Assembly (NCBI RefSeq): GCF_003937915.1
Contig: NZ_RHUM01000002.1
Span: forward strand, 124,001-188,000
Source of the DNA: Erwinia sp. 198
GTDB taxonomy: Bacteria; Pseudomonadota; Gammaproteobacteria; Enterobacterales; Enterobacteriaceae
DNA: 64,000 bases
Reading direction: 5' to 3'
The notes under the pieces are model-generated. The model was not told the DNA's origin, did not search any database, and saw only the letters and a program-made list of their open reading frames with translations. Each line of letters opens with the position of its first letter. The stretch's first letter is position 1. Of this stretch, positions 1-7,377 are shown one piece after another. Position numbers and translations under genes: made by a program.

Positions 1-594
1 ATGTGCGGACAGGTTTTTGCACATAGTGCCCACTCGCAATTGAGCGAAGCCGAGCAAAAAGCGGCGGAAGGCGTTTTTGACAACCAGGACGTTAAGGAAA
101 GAAGCCTGACGGACTGGGACGGCGTCTGGCAGTCGGTCTACCCTCTGCTGGACAGCGGCGAGCTTGATCCCGTGCTGCAAAAGAAAGCCGAAAAAGATAA
201 AAGCAAAACCGTTGAGCAGCTTAAAGCGTATTACCGCAAGGGCTATGCCACCGATATCGATACGCTGGCGATTGAAAACGATGTTATCGAGTTTCGTCGC
301 GGCGACCAAACCAGCAGCTGTCACTACTACTACAATGGTCATCAAATCCTGACATATGCTTCGGGAAAAAAAGGCGTTCGCTATCTGTTTGAATGCCGCG
401 ACGCCAACAGCAAGGCACCAAAATACGTGCAGTTCAGCGATCACACCATTACGCCCCGCAAATCGGCTCACTTCCATATTTTTATGGGCGACACCTCTCA
501 GGAAGCGTTGCTAAAGGAAATGGACAACTGGCCCACTTTTTATCCATGGCAGCTGACCAACGCTCAGGTCGTTGATGAGATGCTGCATCATTAA
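1..594 (+). CDS. zinT: ZinT zinc-binding periplasmic lipocalin-like protein (5' end outside window)
   Basis: Periplasmic metal-binding protein that supplies zinc to the ZnuABC importer when zinc is scarce. The reading frame is open from base 1. The first visible residues, ending in VFAHSAHS, look like the end of a signal peptide followed by the His-containing mature N terminus, so the true start lies left of the window. Conserved blocks match E. coli Zin[14 protein letters not shown] near residue 40, KGYATDI near 80, [12 protein letters not shown] near 121, and the metal-binding C-terminal stretch [12 protein letters not shown] near 151. The gene faces mtr and is separated from it by a hairpin. 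Zur control is expected, but the promoter is not visible. Family assignment is secure. Confidence 0.95.
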   Translation: MCGQVFAHSAHSQLSEAEQKAAEGVFDNQDVKERSLTDWDGVWQSVYPLLDSGELDPVLQKKAEKDKSKTVEQLKAYYRKGYATDIDTLAIENDVIEFRRGDQTSSCHYYYNGHQILTYASGKKGVRYLFECRDANSKAPKYVQFSDHTITPRKSAHFHIFMGDTSQEALLKEMDNWPTFYPWQLTNAQVVDEMLHH

Positions 595-600
595 AGAAAA

Positions 601-622
601 CGGCCCGGTAATGACCGGGCCG
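601..622 (-). terminator. Rho-independent terminator of mtr
   Basis: A perfect 9-bp stem (CGGCCCGGT / ACCGGGCCG) with an AATG loop lies between the convergent zinT and mtr genes. On the minus strand it is followed by a T-rich run (from the A-rich 593-600), so it mainly serves mtr. Confidence 0.75.
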
Positions 623-627
623 AATAG

Positions 628-1875
628 CTAGCCGCGAAACACCGGCAGCCAGCCAAACCAGCTCAGCGTCCAGGCCAGCACGTTCAGCGCGCCAAACAGC
701 ATAACAACGACAATGGCTACATTTTGCCTGCCGGCGTGCATGGTTGCTTCCGGAAACTTCTGCTGCGCTTTACCCGCCAGCAGCGCAGGCACTATCACCG
801 CCCACAGCGTGGCGAACAGCCCGGCAAAGCCAATCGCGGCGATAAACCCGTCTGGAAACCACAGGGAGGCGCACAGCGCCGGTAAAAACGTCAGACAGGC
901 CGTTTTTAATCTGCCCAGCCGCGTATCCGCCATCTGCAATCGGTCGGCAATAAAATCAAACAGCCCTGCCGTTACGCCAAGAAACGAGCAGATCACCGCG
1001 AAGTGCGAGAAAACATCCATCAGCAGCGCCAGCGCGCTCACGTGCAGATAGCGTCGTAAGGCCGCCATCAGCGCCTCAATATCGCCGCCCGCATCGATAA
1101 TGGCAGGAAAAGAGCCGCGCGGAAGATTGCCCATCGTGCCGGTCAGCCAGAACAGGTAGATTACCAGCGACATAAAAGTCCCCAGCATCAGCGCCCTGTT
1201 TACCTGTTTTTTATCGCCCGCGTAGTAGCCGATCAGGCCGCTGATATTGCCGTGATAGCCGAAGGAGGCAAGACAGAACGGCAGCACTGCCAGCGTATAG
1301 GGCCAGTAGGCCTGCCCGGAGGCGCCGCTGTTAGCCAGCGTGGCAATATCCAGCTGCGTCAACAGCCCGCCAAACAGCGTGACCAGCAGCAGGATTTTCG
1401 CCAGCACGCAGAAGGTCATCAGTCGGCTGACGCCTTTGGTGCCCAGCCAGACCACTGCCGCCACGCACAGCGTGAGCATGATTTTGGCATCCGCCACGGA
1501 AAGATGCAGACCCGCGCGATTTAAAGAGCTCTGGTAGACCGGCCCGCTGGCGGAGATATAGGCATAGGTAAGAATGCCCAGCACAAACAGAATGCTCAGC
1601 CCGTTTACGGCCGCCCAGCCGCGCCCCAGCAGATCGCACGTGATGGTATCGAAACCGGCGCCCAACGGATAATGCTGGCTGGCCTGCACAAACAGTAATC
1701 CTGTCAGCAACATGCAGACCCAGCTGACCATCAGGATCAGCAATGACCAGCCGTACCATGCGCCGGCCATGACCACGGGAAGCGTAAACATACCGGCGCC
1801 AACCACGGTTCCGCAGACGATCATGGCGCCCCACCATACCGAAGGCCGATGGCGGGCTAACGAACTCTCCCTCAT
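628..1875 (-). CDS. mtr: Tryptophan-specific H+ symporter Mtr (HAAAP family)
   Basis: Inner-membrane aromatic amino acid permease of the hydroxy/aromatic amino acid permease family, 415 residues against 414 for E. coli Mtr. The family start motif GTVVGAGMFTLPVVMAGAW lies near residue 22 and the block LPFCLASFGYHGN near 200. About eleven hydrophobic segments run to a C terminus ending LPVFRG. The match to Mtr is closer than my recollection of TyrP or TnaB, so tryptophan is the likely substrate, though TnaB-type function cannot be excluded. It is a single-gene unit diverging from ynaJ. I found no convincing TrpR or TyrR box upstream. Confidence 0.82.
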   Translation of the reverse strand: MRESSLARHRPSVWWGAMIVCGTVVGAGMFTLPVVMAGAWYGWSLLILMVSWVCMLLTGLLFVQASQHYPLGAGFDTITCDLLGRGWAAVNGLSILFVLGILTYAYISASGPVYQSSLNRAGLHLSVADAKIMLTLCVAAVVWLGTKGVSRLMTFCVLAKILLLVTLFGGLLTQLDIATLANSGASGQAYWPYTLAVLPFCLASFGYHGNISGLIGYYAGDKKQVNRALMLGTFMSLVIYLFWLTGTMGNLPRGSFPAIIDAGGDIEALMAALRRYLHVSALALLMDVFSHFAVICSFLGVTAGLFDFIADRLQMADTRLGRLKTACLTFLPALCASLWFPDGFIAAIGFAGLFATLWAVIVPALLAGKAQQKFPEATMHAGRQNVAIVVVMLFGALNVLAWTLSWFGWLPVFRG

Positions 1876-2069
1876 AAGTTTCCTGCTAAATAAATGACGT
1901 TAAGCCCGCAATTCTACTGCAAATGCCCCGCTATAACTGTACATAATTCCGCCCTACTGAGAAAAACCGCTCGCGGCCGGATTGAGGAGACGATTTTGCC
2001 AGGTTTCAGGAACGCTTTGCAAAGGGAGTTGTTATACTGCGGCGCACTATTTGCTTGTGGAAACGGGTT

Positions 2070-2318
2070 ATGAAACGGAAAGAAACAAAGCGGTTTATCG
2101 CCGCGCTGGCTGTGGTACTGGTTATTGCGCTTACGGTGATGTCAAAAGTGATGATCGGCGGCGCGATTGACGAATACCATATCCCTTTGCATGACTGGTC
2201 AGCGGGCATGCTGGCGCCACAGCTGTTTATGATCGTCGTCTATTCGCTGGTCTTTACCGGGCTGCTGGCTATTCCGCTCTGGTACTGGTTTTTGGGCGAA
2301 AAAGCGCCGGATGCCTGA
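2070..2318 (+). CDS. ynaJ: YnaJ-like small membrane protein (DUF2534)
   Basis: A small inner-membrane protein of unknown function with two hydrophobic segments, roughly residues 9-27 and 46-72. The pattern IGGAIDEYHIPLHDW then VYSLVFTGLLAIPL matches E. coli YnaJ (IGGVIEQYNIPLSEW; VYSLVFTVLLAIPL). I chose ATG at 2070 over an in-frame TTG at 2055: the ATG is preceded by a weak GGAA, and the longer start adds only five residues. A TATACT at 2035-2040 could be a -10 element, with no good -35. In E. coli ynaJ is next to uspE; here uspE is more than 61 kb away. Confidence 0.85.
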   Translation: MKRKETKRFIAALAVVLVIALTVMSKVMIGGAIDEYHIPLHDWSAGMLAPQLFMIVVYSLVFTGLLAIPLWYWFLGEKAPDA

Positions 2319-2432
2319 CGCCGTGACTCACTGTACGACGCCCTTATAGCCTTATTATTTTCTTGTCTAACGGCATGCTGGCCGCCGGTCACGCAGGCGG
2401 CTTCATCAGAAAGAGAAATTTTGCTCAACCCA

Positions 2433-2447
2433 CCATTGAATAATGTT
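2433..2447. promoter_or_regulatory. Short palindrome upstream of the SDR gene
   Basis: TTGAA-TAATG-TTCAA is a perfect 5-bp inverted repeat in the 264-base gap between ynaJ and the dehydrogenase, 136 bases before the latter's start. Size and AT-rich centre fit a repressor operator, but no regulator can be named and chance occurrence is possible. Confidence 0.25.
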
Positions 2448-2582
2448 CAACTCACTTAAAGTCATGATTTATCTGGTTTTATAAGTAAAAATTGCGGGGG
2501 GGTACCGCCGACCGCCCGCGCCTCGCTTTTTTGCTGCCAGGATTAAAAGAGCGCTAACGCAGAATATAAAAGAGGATCGGGT

Positions 2583-3374
2583 ATGAATAAAATTGCATTA
2601 ATTACCGGGGCTTCCAACGGGATCGGACTGGAACTGGCCAGGATTTTTGCGAAAAACGGTTATGACATTGTGGCCGTAGCGCGTAATGAGGAAAAACTGC
2701 ACAAGGCCTGCGAGGAGCTGCGCAGCTACGGCACCAGGATCCATGCACTAAGCGCGGATTTAAGCCGCTATGATGAGATCGAAAAGCTGAAGCAGCGTAT
2801 TGATAACGACGGGCTGGCGCTGGATGCGCTGGTTATCAATGCCGGTCAGGGTCTGGGCGGCCGCTTTATTGGCGGCACGTCGCTGGAAAAAGAGCTACAG
2901 CTAATCCGTCTTAATGTCGATTCTTACGTCCATATGGCTAAAATTTTCCTGCCCGCGATGATCGAACGTCAAAGCGGCCACGTCCTGATGACCTCTTCCA
3001 TCTCCGGCACCTCGCCTGTGCCTTTCGAGGCGATTTATGGCGCGAGTAAAGCCTTCGTCAATTCCTTCTTCTGGGCCATTCGCAACGAGCTGAAAGGGTC
3101 GGGCCTGAATATGACGCTGCTGATGCCCGGCGCGACGGAAACCAACTTCTTTAAGAACGCGGGCCAGGCCAATACCAAAGTCGGTGCCAGTCAGCCGACC
3201 AAACCCGCGGAAGTGGCTGAACGCGCGTGGTATGCATTAATGAGTGGTCATGAATATGTTTACGGCAGCGATGAGGCTGAACATGAGGGCGACGTGCTGA
3301 ACCGCCTTCAGAGCGAATCGCAAAAGGCGCAGCGCCACCGCATTATTTCAGAGCCGGATTCGGCGTCGCGCTAA
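2583..3374 (+). CDS. Short-chain dehydrogenase/reductase (classical SDR)
   Basis: A cytosolic NAD(P)-dependent oxidoreductase with a Rossmann fold; the substrate cannot be inferred. The cofactor motif TGASNGIG lies at residues 8-15, NAGQG near 87, the catalytic Ser in TSSISG near 137, and YGASK near 150 carries the Tyr-x3-Lys pair. After the catalytic core comes PGATETNFF, typical of the nucleotide-ribose side. Length 263 fits the classical subfamily. The charged C-terminal tail (about 30 residues, rich in Glu/Gln/Arg) is unlike most SDR cores. It stands alone, with a good ribosome site (AGAGGA) before ATG 2583 and its own terminator. Confidence 0.85.
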   Translation: MNKIALITGASNGIGLELARIFAKNGYDIVAVARNEEKLHKACEELRSYGTRIHALSADLSRYDEIEKLKQRIDNDGLALDALVINAGQGLGGRFIGGTSLEKELQLIRLNVDSYVHMAKIFLPAMIERQSGHVLMTSSISGTSPVPFEAIYGASKAFVNSFFWAIRNELKGSGLNMTLLMPGATETNFFKNAGQANTKVGASQPTKPAEVAERAWYALMSGHEYVYGSDEAEHEGDVLNRLQSESQKAQRHRIISEPDSASR

Positions 3375-3377
3375 TCC

Positions 3378-3415
3378 CTTTGCCTGCCGGTTTTACCGGC
3401 AGGCAAAGCTTATTT
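3378..3415 (+). terminator. Terminator after the SDR gene
   Basis: A 14-bp stem (3378-3391 with 3395-3408, core TGCCTGCCGGT) and a 3-base TTT loop, followed by CTTATTT. It closes the dehydrogenase transcript and may also stop read-through from the converging yncE-like gene. Confidence 0.75.
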
Positions 3416-3605
3416 AATAAGCTACGCCCCTGTCTTTGTTGAATAAAATTAAATTTAGCCGTTATATAACCCCGGTAATTTTCTGACCTGAGGCTTTATC
3501 GTTTAATCTGTCTCAACATCAGGATTTCATTCACCTTCTCCCTGATACGAGCCGGAAACGCGTCCGTTAAGCAGCCGATAAAAACACGCAGGCGGTGCCT
3601 TTTGC

Positions 3606-4682
3606 TTATTTCAGCGCGATACGGGCTACGCTGTCCTTGCCTTTAGTAGAATCATCTTTGTTGAAATCCTGCTTGAGCGTGACGTAAAGCGTCTGCCCGT
3701 CCGGCGAAACCAGCAGGCTGTTCGGGCTGCTGTCGAACGACCAGCTGTTTTTCACTGCATAGCTGGTGGCGTCCAGCTGTAACACCTTTCTGGATCCGCG
3801 CTGGCTGATATACAGCTCGTTACGCTTCGCGTTAAACTTGATGCCCAGCGCATCGCCTTCGATGCGTTTAATCACTTTACCGCTGCGCTCATCAAACACC
3901 AGCGTGGTTTTTGCCTTCGAGCTGTCAGTAACGAACAGGCGGCCGGTGGCCGGATCTTCCGCCAGGTTCAGCAGCAGATAAGCTTTGCCATCGCCCGCCG
4001 TCCAGCGTTTTTCGATTTTCTGCGTACGCGGGTTGATCACCAGCACTTCGCCGCCGCCGTTAGCCGCGTAAAGACGGTCGGTTACCGGCGAATAAATAAT
4101 GCCTGTCACCCACTTGCCGGCGTTCCTGATGGTCTTGCTCAGCTTCAGCGTTTTGGCATCCACCACCCAAATCACGCCCGGATCGCCCACGCCGCCTATG
4201 TAAAGCTTCCCTTCGTGCCAGAAAATTTCACGCGCGCCGTAAGGCGAGCCGTCTTTGCCCTTCTCGCTGAATGCCAGACGTTTCAACACTTTGCCGCTTT
4301 CTGCATCTACTTTAGAAATGGTGCCGTCGAGCGAGTTAGTGGTGTAGAACACGCTGCCGTCCGGCTCGACCGCCATACCAAAGTTTTTCAGATCGGTGTG
4401 GGTTTCACCGGTGGTTGCCAGCGTGGCGGGATCCAGACGATACAGAATGCCGCCGTTGACGTTTTTAAAAGATTGTGCGCTGGCGACGTAAAGCGCTTTC
4501 GGCGTCCAGGCCATTTCATACAGTCCATCGCCCAGCGCACGCTCGGCAGGCTGCGCTTGCGCTTTTGCCGTCGCGGCAGAATTAACGGGCGCTTCTGGTT
4601 TTTTTGCCGGGGTCTGACAGGCGGCCAGACTGAATGCAGCAACGACCGCAAGGGCTGCTTTACGCGGGCTAAAAGATTTCAT
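3606..4682 (-). CDS. yncE: YncE-like beta-propeller lipoprotein
   Basis: A seven-bladed beta-propeller (YVTN/NHL-like repeats) of the YncE family, 358 residues. The start at 4682 gives MKSFSPRKAALAVVAAFSLAAC with lipobox LAAC (Cys22) and Gln at +2, so lipidation and outer-membrane sorting are predicted. GGAGT lies 5 bases before the ATG. A longer in-frame start at 4751 would bury the signal peptide. Repeat landmarks include YRLDPATLATTGE, GTISKVDAESGKV and SPDGQTLYVTLKQ. E. coli YncE is, as I recall, a soluble periplasmic protein beside the TonB receptor yncD. Here the propeller again diverges from a TonB receptor, but of FhuE type. Function unknown. Confidence 0.82.
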   Translation of the reverse strand: MKSFSPRKAALAVVAAFSLAACQTPAKKPEAPVNSAATAKAQAQPAERALGDGLYEMAWTPKALYVASAQSFKNVNGGILYRLDPATLATTGETHTDLKNFGMAVEPDGSVFYTTNSLDGTISKVDAESGKVLKRLAFSEKGKDGSPYGAREIFWHEGKLYIGGVGDPGVIWVVDAKTLKLSKTIRNAGKWVTGIIYSPVTDRLYAANGGGEVLVINPRTQKIEKRWTAGDGKAYLLLNLAEDPATGRLFVTDSSKAKTTLVFDERSGKVIKRIEGDALGIKFNAKRNELYISQRGSRKVLQLDATSYAVKNSWSFDSSPNSLLVSPDGQTLYVTLKQDFNKDDSTKGKDSVARIALK

Positions 4683-4822
4683 GCAGGACTCCATCAATGG
4701 ATAAGCGGCCTGATAGCCGCTAAAAAGAATGAGAATCATACGCATTAGCAAAGGAGATGTAAATCTGCGCCATGCGTCGGACGGGATAGAGCGGCGCGGC
4801 TAACACGTTTCCCCTGTAAAAA

Positions 4823-4835
4823 TAACAAGTTGTTA
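4823..4835. promoter_or_regulatory. Palindrome between yncE-like and fhuE-like genes
   Basis: TAACAAGTTGTTA is a perfect 13-bp palindrome (6-bp arms, one central base) in the divergent promoter region, 140 bases before the yncE-like start. It could be an operator shared by both genes. The regulator is unknown. Confidence 0.35.
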
Positions 4836-4850
4836 CACTTTACTAACGGG

Positions 4851-4897
4851 TTGCTTAGAGACTACCTAAAAGCCAATAATTATCATTACCATTCTCA
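4851..4897 (+). promoter_or_regulatory. Fur-box-like promoter of the FhuE-type receptor
   Basis: TTGCTT (4851-4856) and AATAAT (4875-4880) form a -35/-10 pair with an 18-base spacer. The -10 runs into AATAATTATCATTACCATT (from 4875), which resembles the Fur consensus (GATAATGATAATCATTATC). Iron-dependent repression is inferred from this overlap. Confidence 0.6.
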
Positions 4898-4989
4898 CTG
4901 CGATCTCTTCGCTGCATAGCGCAGCCGGAGCGCCGTGAACGCACGTCCCACCGGACAATAAAAAAGCAGTGGCCTATTGTGAGAATGTT

Positions 4990-7131
4990 ATGTCTTTAAA
5001 CCTCAGGGGAAACGGTGCGCGAGCGCCGGTGTTTACCGTCTCGCTGCTGGCGCTGGCTGTCCATGCCCTGCTTACTCCGGCCCTGGCCGAAGAGTCTGAT
5101 ATGGTCGTTAATGCGGCTTCTGATGACGGCAGCACCAGCGAACAGCAGGATTACAGCGTTAAAACCACGCGCGCGGGCACAAAAATGCTGATGACGCCGC
5201 GCGACGTGCCGCAGTCGCTCAGCGTGGTAACCAGGCAGCGCATGGCGGATCAAAATTTGCAGTCGGTCGGCGAAGTGCTGGATAACACCACCGGCATCGC
5301 CAGCGAGGTTATCGACAGTGAACGCTCCGCTTATTTTTCACGCGGTTTCCAGATTACTAATTTTACCTATGACGATATTCCCACCTCCGTCAGCGATACC
5401 TGGAACTTTGGCGATGCGGCGGAAGATACCGCTATCTATGACCGTATCGAAGTGGTACGTGGTGCGACTGGCCTGATGACCGGCGCAGGCAGCCCTGCCG
5501 CTTCGGTTAATATGGTGCGCAAACACGCCGACAGTAAAACCTTTACCGGCAACGTGTCGGCCAGCTACGGCAGCTGGCACAAACAGCGCTACGTGGTTGA
5601 CGCTTCCGGCCCGCTGAGCGAGTCCGGCAACGTGCGCGGCCGCGTGGTGGCAGGCTATCAGGATGGCGATAGCTGGCTGGATCGCTACCATAAAGCCAAA
5701 AAATTTGTCTATGGGGTTATCGATGCCGATGTGACCGACAGCACCACGGTTTCGCTCGGTTACGACTATCAGCAGACCCATACCGGTAACCCTACCTGGG
5801 GCGGCCTGCCGACCTGGTACAGCAACGGCACGCGTACGCATTACGATCGCCACACCAGTACGGCAGCGGACTGGACGCGCTATAGCGTGGATTCGCGTAA
5901 AGTATTCGCCAATATCAGCCATCAGTTCGACAACGGCTGGATCTTCCGCGCCGATGGTACCCATGCGGAAGAAACCTTTAACGACAAGCTGCTTTATCTG
6001 CAGCAGTGGCCGGATGAACAAACGGGCGAAGGCACGACTGGCTTCGGCAGCAAGGACAGAGGCAAGCGCAGGCTGGATGCTTTCGATACCTATGCCAGCG
6101 GCCCGTTCAGGCTGTTTGGCCGCCAGCACGAGCTGGTGGCTGGCAGCAGCTACAGCCGTCAGCATAATGCGACCTACAGCGCCGACGGCCCTTACGACGA
6201 AGGCCAGATCGGCAGCTTCCACGACGGCTGGAACGGCGATGCGAACGAGCCTGCCTGGGGAAACTGGTATCAGAATGCGGACGATATGGTCAGGCAGAAA
6301 GCGTTGTACGGCGCCGCCCGCTTCTCGCTGGCCGATCCGCTGTCGCTGATTGTCGGCGCACGCTATACCCAATGGCGCACCACCGGCAGCAGCGGCGATG
6401 TGAAAAAGAACGATATCACGCCTTACGGCGGGCTGGTGTATGACATTAATGATACCTGGTCAGCCTATGCCAGCTATACCTCGATCTTCCAGCCGCAAAC
6501 GTATCGCAGCAAAAACGGCGGCTATCTGTCGCCGGTAACCGGCAAAAATTACGAAACGGGCCTGAAATCCTCATGGGACGATGGTCGCCTGACCGCCACT
6601 TTCGCCCTGTTCCGTATTGAACAGGAAAACGCAGCTGAAGCCGATGGCGATAATTATGTGAACGGCTCCAGCGAACAGGCTTATGTTGCGACCAAGGGCG
6701 CAGTGAGCAGAGGCGCGGAATTCGAGCTGAACGGCGCGGTGACGGATAGTCTACAAATGACTTTCGGCGCGACGCGCTTTGTCGCGACGGACTCTACCGG
6801 GCGCTACAACAGCCAGATGCCGCAAACCCAGCTGAAACTGTTTACCCGCTACCGTCTGCCGATGCTTCAGCAGCTGACCGTCGGCGGTGGCGTAAACTGG
6901 CAGAATCGTACTTTCCAGGACGCAACCGGCCCGGACGGCGAAACCAAACGGCTTTATCAGGGCAGCTATCCACTGGCTAACCTGTTTGCCCGCTATCAGG
7001 TAACGACGCAGCTGGCCGTGCAGGCCAACGTCAATAATCTGTTTGACCGCACTGAATATACCTGGCTAAGCGACTCTGCGGTTTACGGTCAGCCGCGTAA
7101 TTATGAGGTCAATCTCTCCTATAGGTTTTGA
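4990..7131 (+). CDS. TonB-dependent ferric siderophore receptor, FhuE type (paralogue 1)
   Basis: An outer-membrane gated beta-barrel for ferric hydroxamate-type siderophores, 713 residues. The signal peptide ends ALA at about residue 33, and a TonB-box-like DMVVNA lies at 37-42. Then come the plug (PRDVPQSLSVVTRQRM, near 72; VVRGATGLMTGAGSPAASVNM, near 160, is the plug core) and a barrel ending in Phe (VNLSYRF). It follows FhuE throughout (KNDITPYGGLVYDIN, YTSIFQPQTYRS) but is clearly diverged from the second copy at 7378-9573, especially around residues 285-420, so ligand preference may differ. I chose ATG 4990 over GTG 4969 because it begins directly before the signal peptide. Ends in a terminator. 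Confidence 0.88.
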   Translation: MSLNLRGNGARAPVFTVSLLALAVHALLTPALAEESDMVVNAASDDGSTSEQQDYSVKTTRAGTKMLMTPRDVPQSLSVVTRQRMADQNLQSVGEVLDNTTGIASEVIDSERSAYFSRGFQITNFTYDDIPTSVSDTWNFGDAAEDTAIYDRIEVVRGATGLMTGAGSPAASVNMVRKHADSKTFTGNVSASYGSWHKQRYVVDASGPLSESGNVRGRVVAGYQDGDSWLDRYHKAKKFVYGVIDADVTDSTTVSLGYDYQQTHTGNPTWGGLPTWYSNGTRTHYDRHTSTAADWTRYSVDSRKVFANISHQFDNGWIFRADGTHAEETFNDKLLYLQQWPDEQTGEGTTGFGSKDRGKRRLDAFDTYASGPFRLFGRQHELVAGSSYSRQHNATYSADGPYDEGQIGSFHDGWNGDANEPAWGNWYQNADDMVRQKALYGAARFSLADPLSLIVGARYTQWRTTGSSGDVKKNDITPYGGLVYDINDTWSAYASYTSIFQPQTYRSKNGGYLSPVTGKNYETGLKSSWDDGRLTATFALFRIEQENAAEADGDNYVNGSSEQAYVATKGAVSRGAEFELNGAVTDSLQMTFGATRFVATDSTGRYNSQMPQTQLKLFTRYRLPMLQQLTVGGGVNWQNRTFQDATGPDGETKRLYQGSYPLANLFARYQVTTQLAVQANVNNLFDRTEYTWLSDSAVYGQPRNYEVNLSYRF

Positions 7132-7144
7132 TTTCTCTGAGAGC

Positions 7145-7167
7145 ACCCGGCCTGGCGCCGGGTTTTC
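7145..7167 (+). terminator. Terminator after receptor paralogue 1
   Basis: Stem ACCCGGC / GCCGGGT with a 5-base loop (CTGGC), then TTTT, 14 bases after the stop codon. Confidence 0.8.
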
Positions 7168-7335
7168 ATCATGCTCCTGAAAATATAAGCAAAAAGTGGT
7201 CGATGACAGCATAGCCGCAAAATCACAGGGGGCTTTGCTGTTATATCGATGGTCATCGGATTGTCCCGGATAGCGCATGTAGCCTTGCAAGCGAATCAGC
7301 CGCCCTCTACTGGCTCCCCGCATTGACTTACGGCC

Positions 7336-7365
7336 AAAAAAATAGCTCCCGCAGGAGCTATTTTT
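7336..7365 (-). terminator. Terminator of fhuE
   Basis: A 12-bp stem (AAAAATAGCTCC / GGAGCTATTTTT) with a 4-base loop. On the minus strand a run of T residues follows, so it ends fhuE transcripts; the symmetry would let it work both ways. Confidence 0.85.
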
Positions 7366-7377
7366 ATCTGTACCGCA

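Noticed and set aside
3574-3581. GCCGATAA on the plus strand (also at 23512-23519), a possible sigma-28 -10
   Set aside because: No plus-strand gene follows either site and the -35 spacing at 23512 is wrong; probably chance matches.
4969-4989. GTG at 4969 as the start of the first FhuE-type receptor
   Set aside because: It adds seven residues before the signal peptide and has no better ribosome site than ATG 4990.
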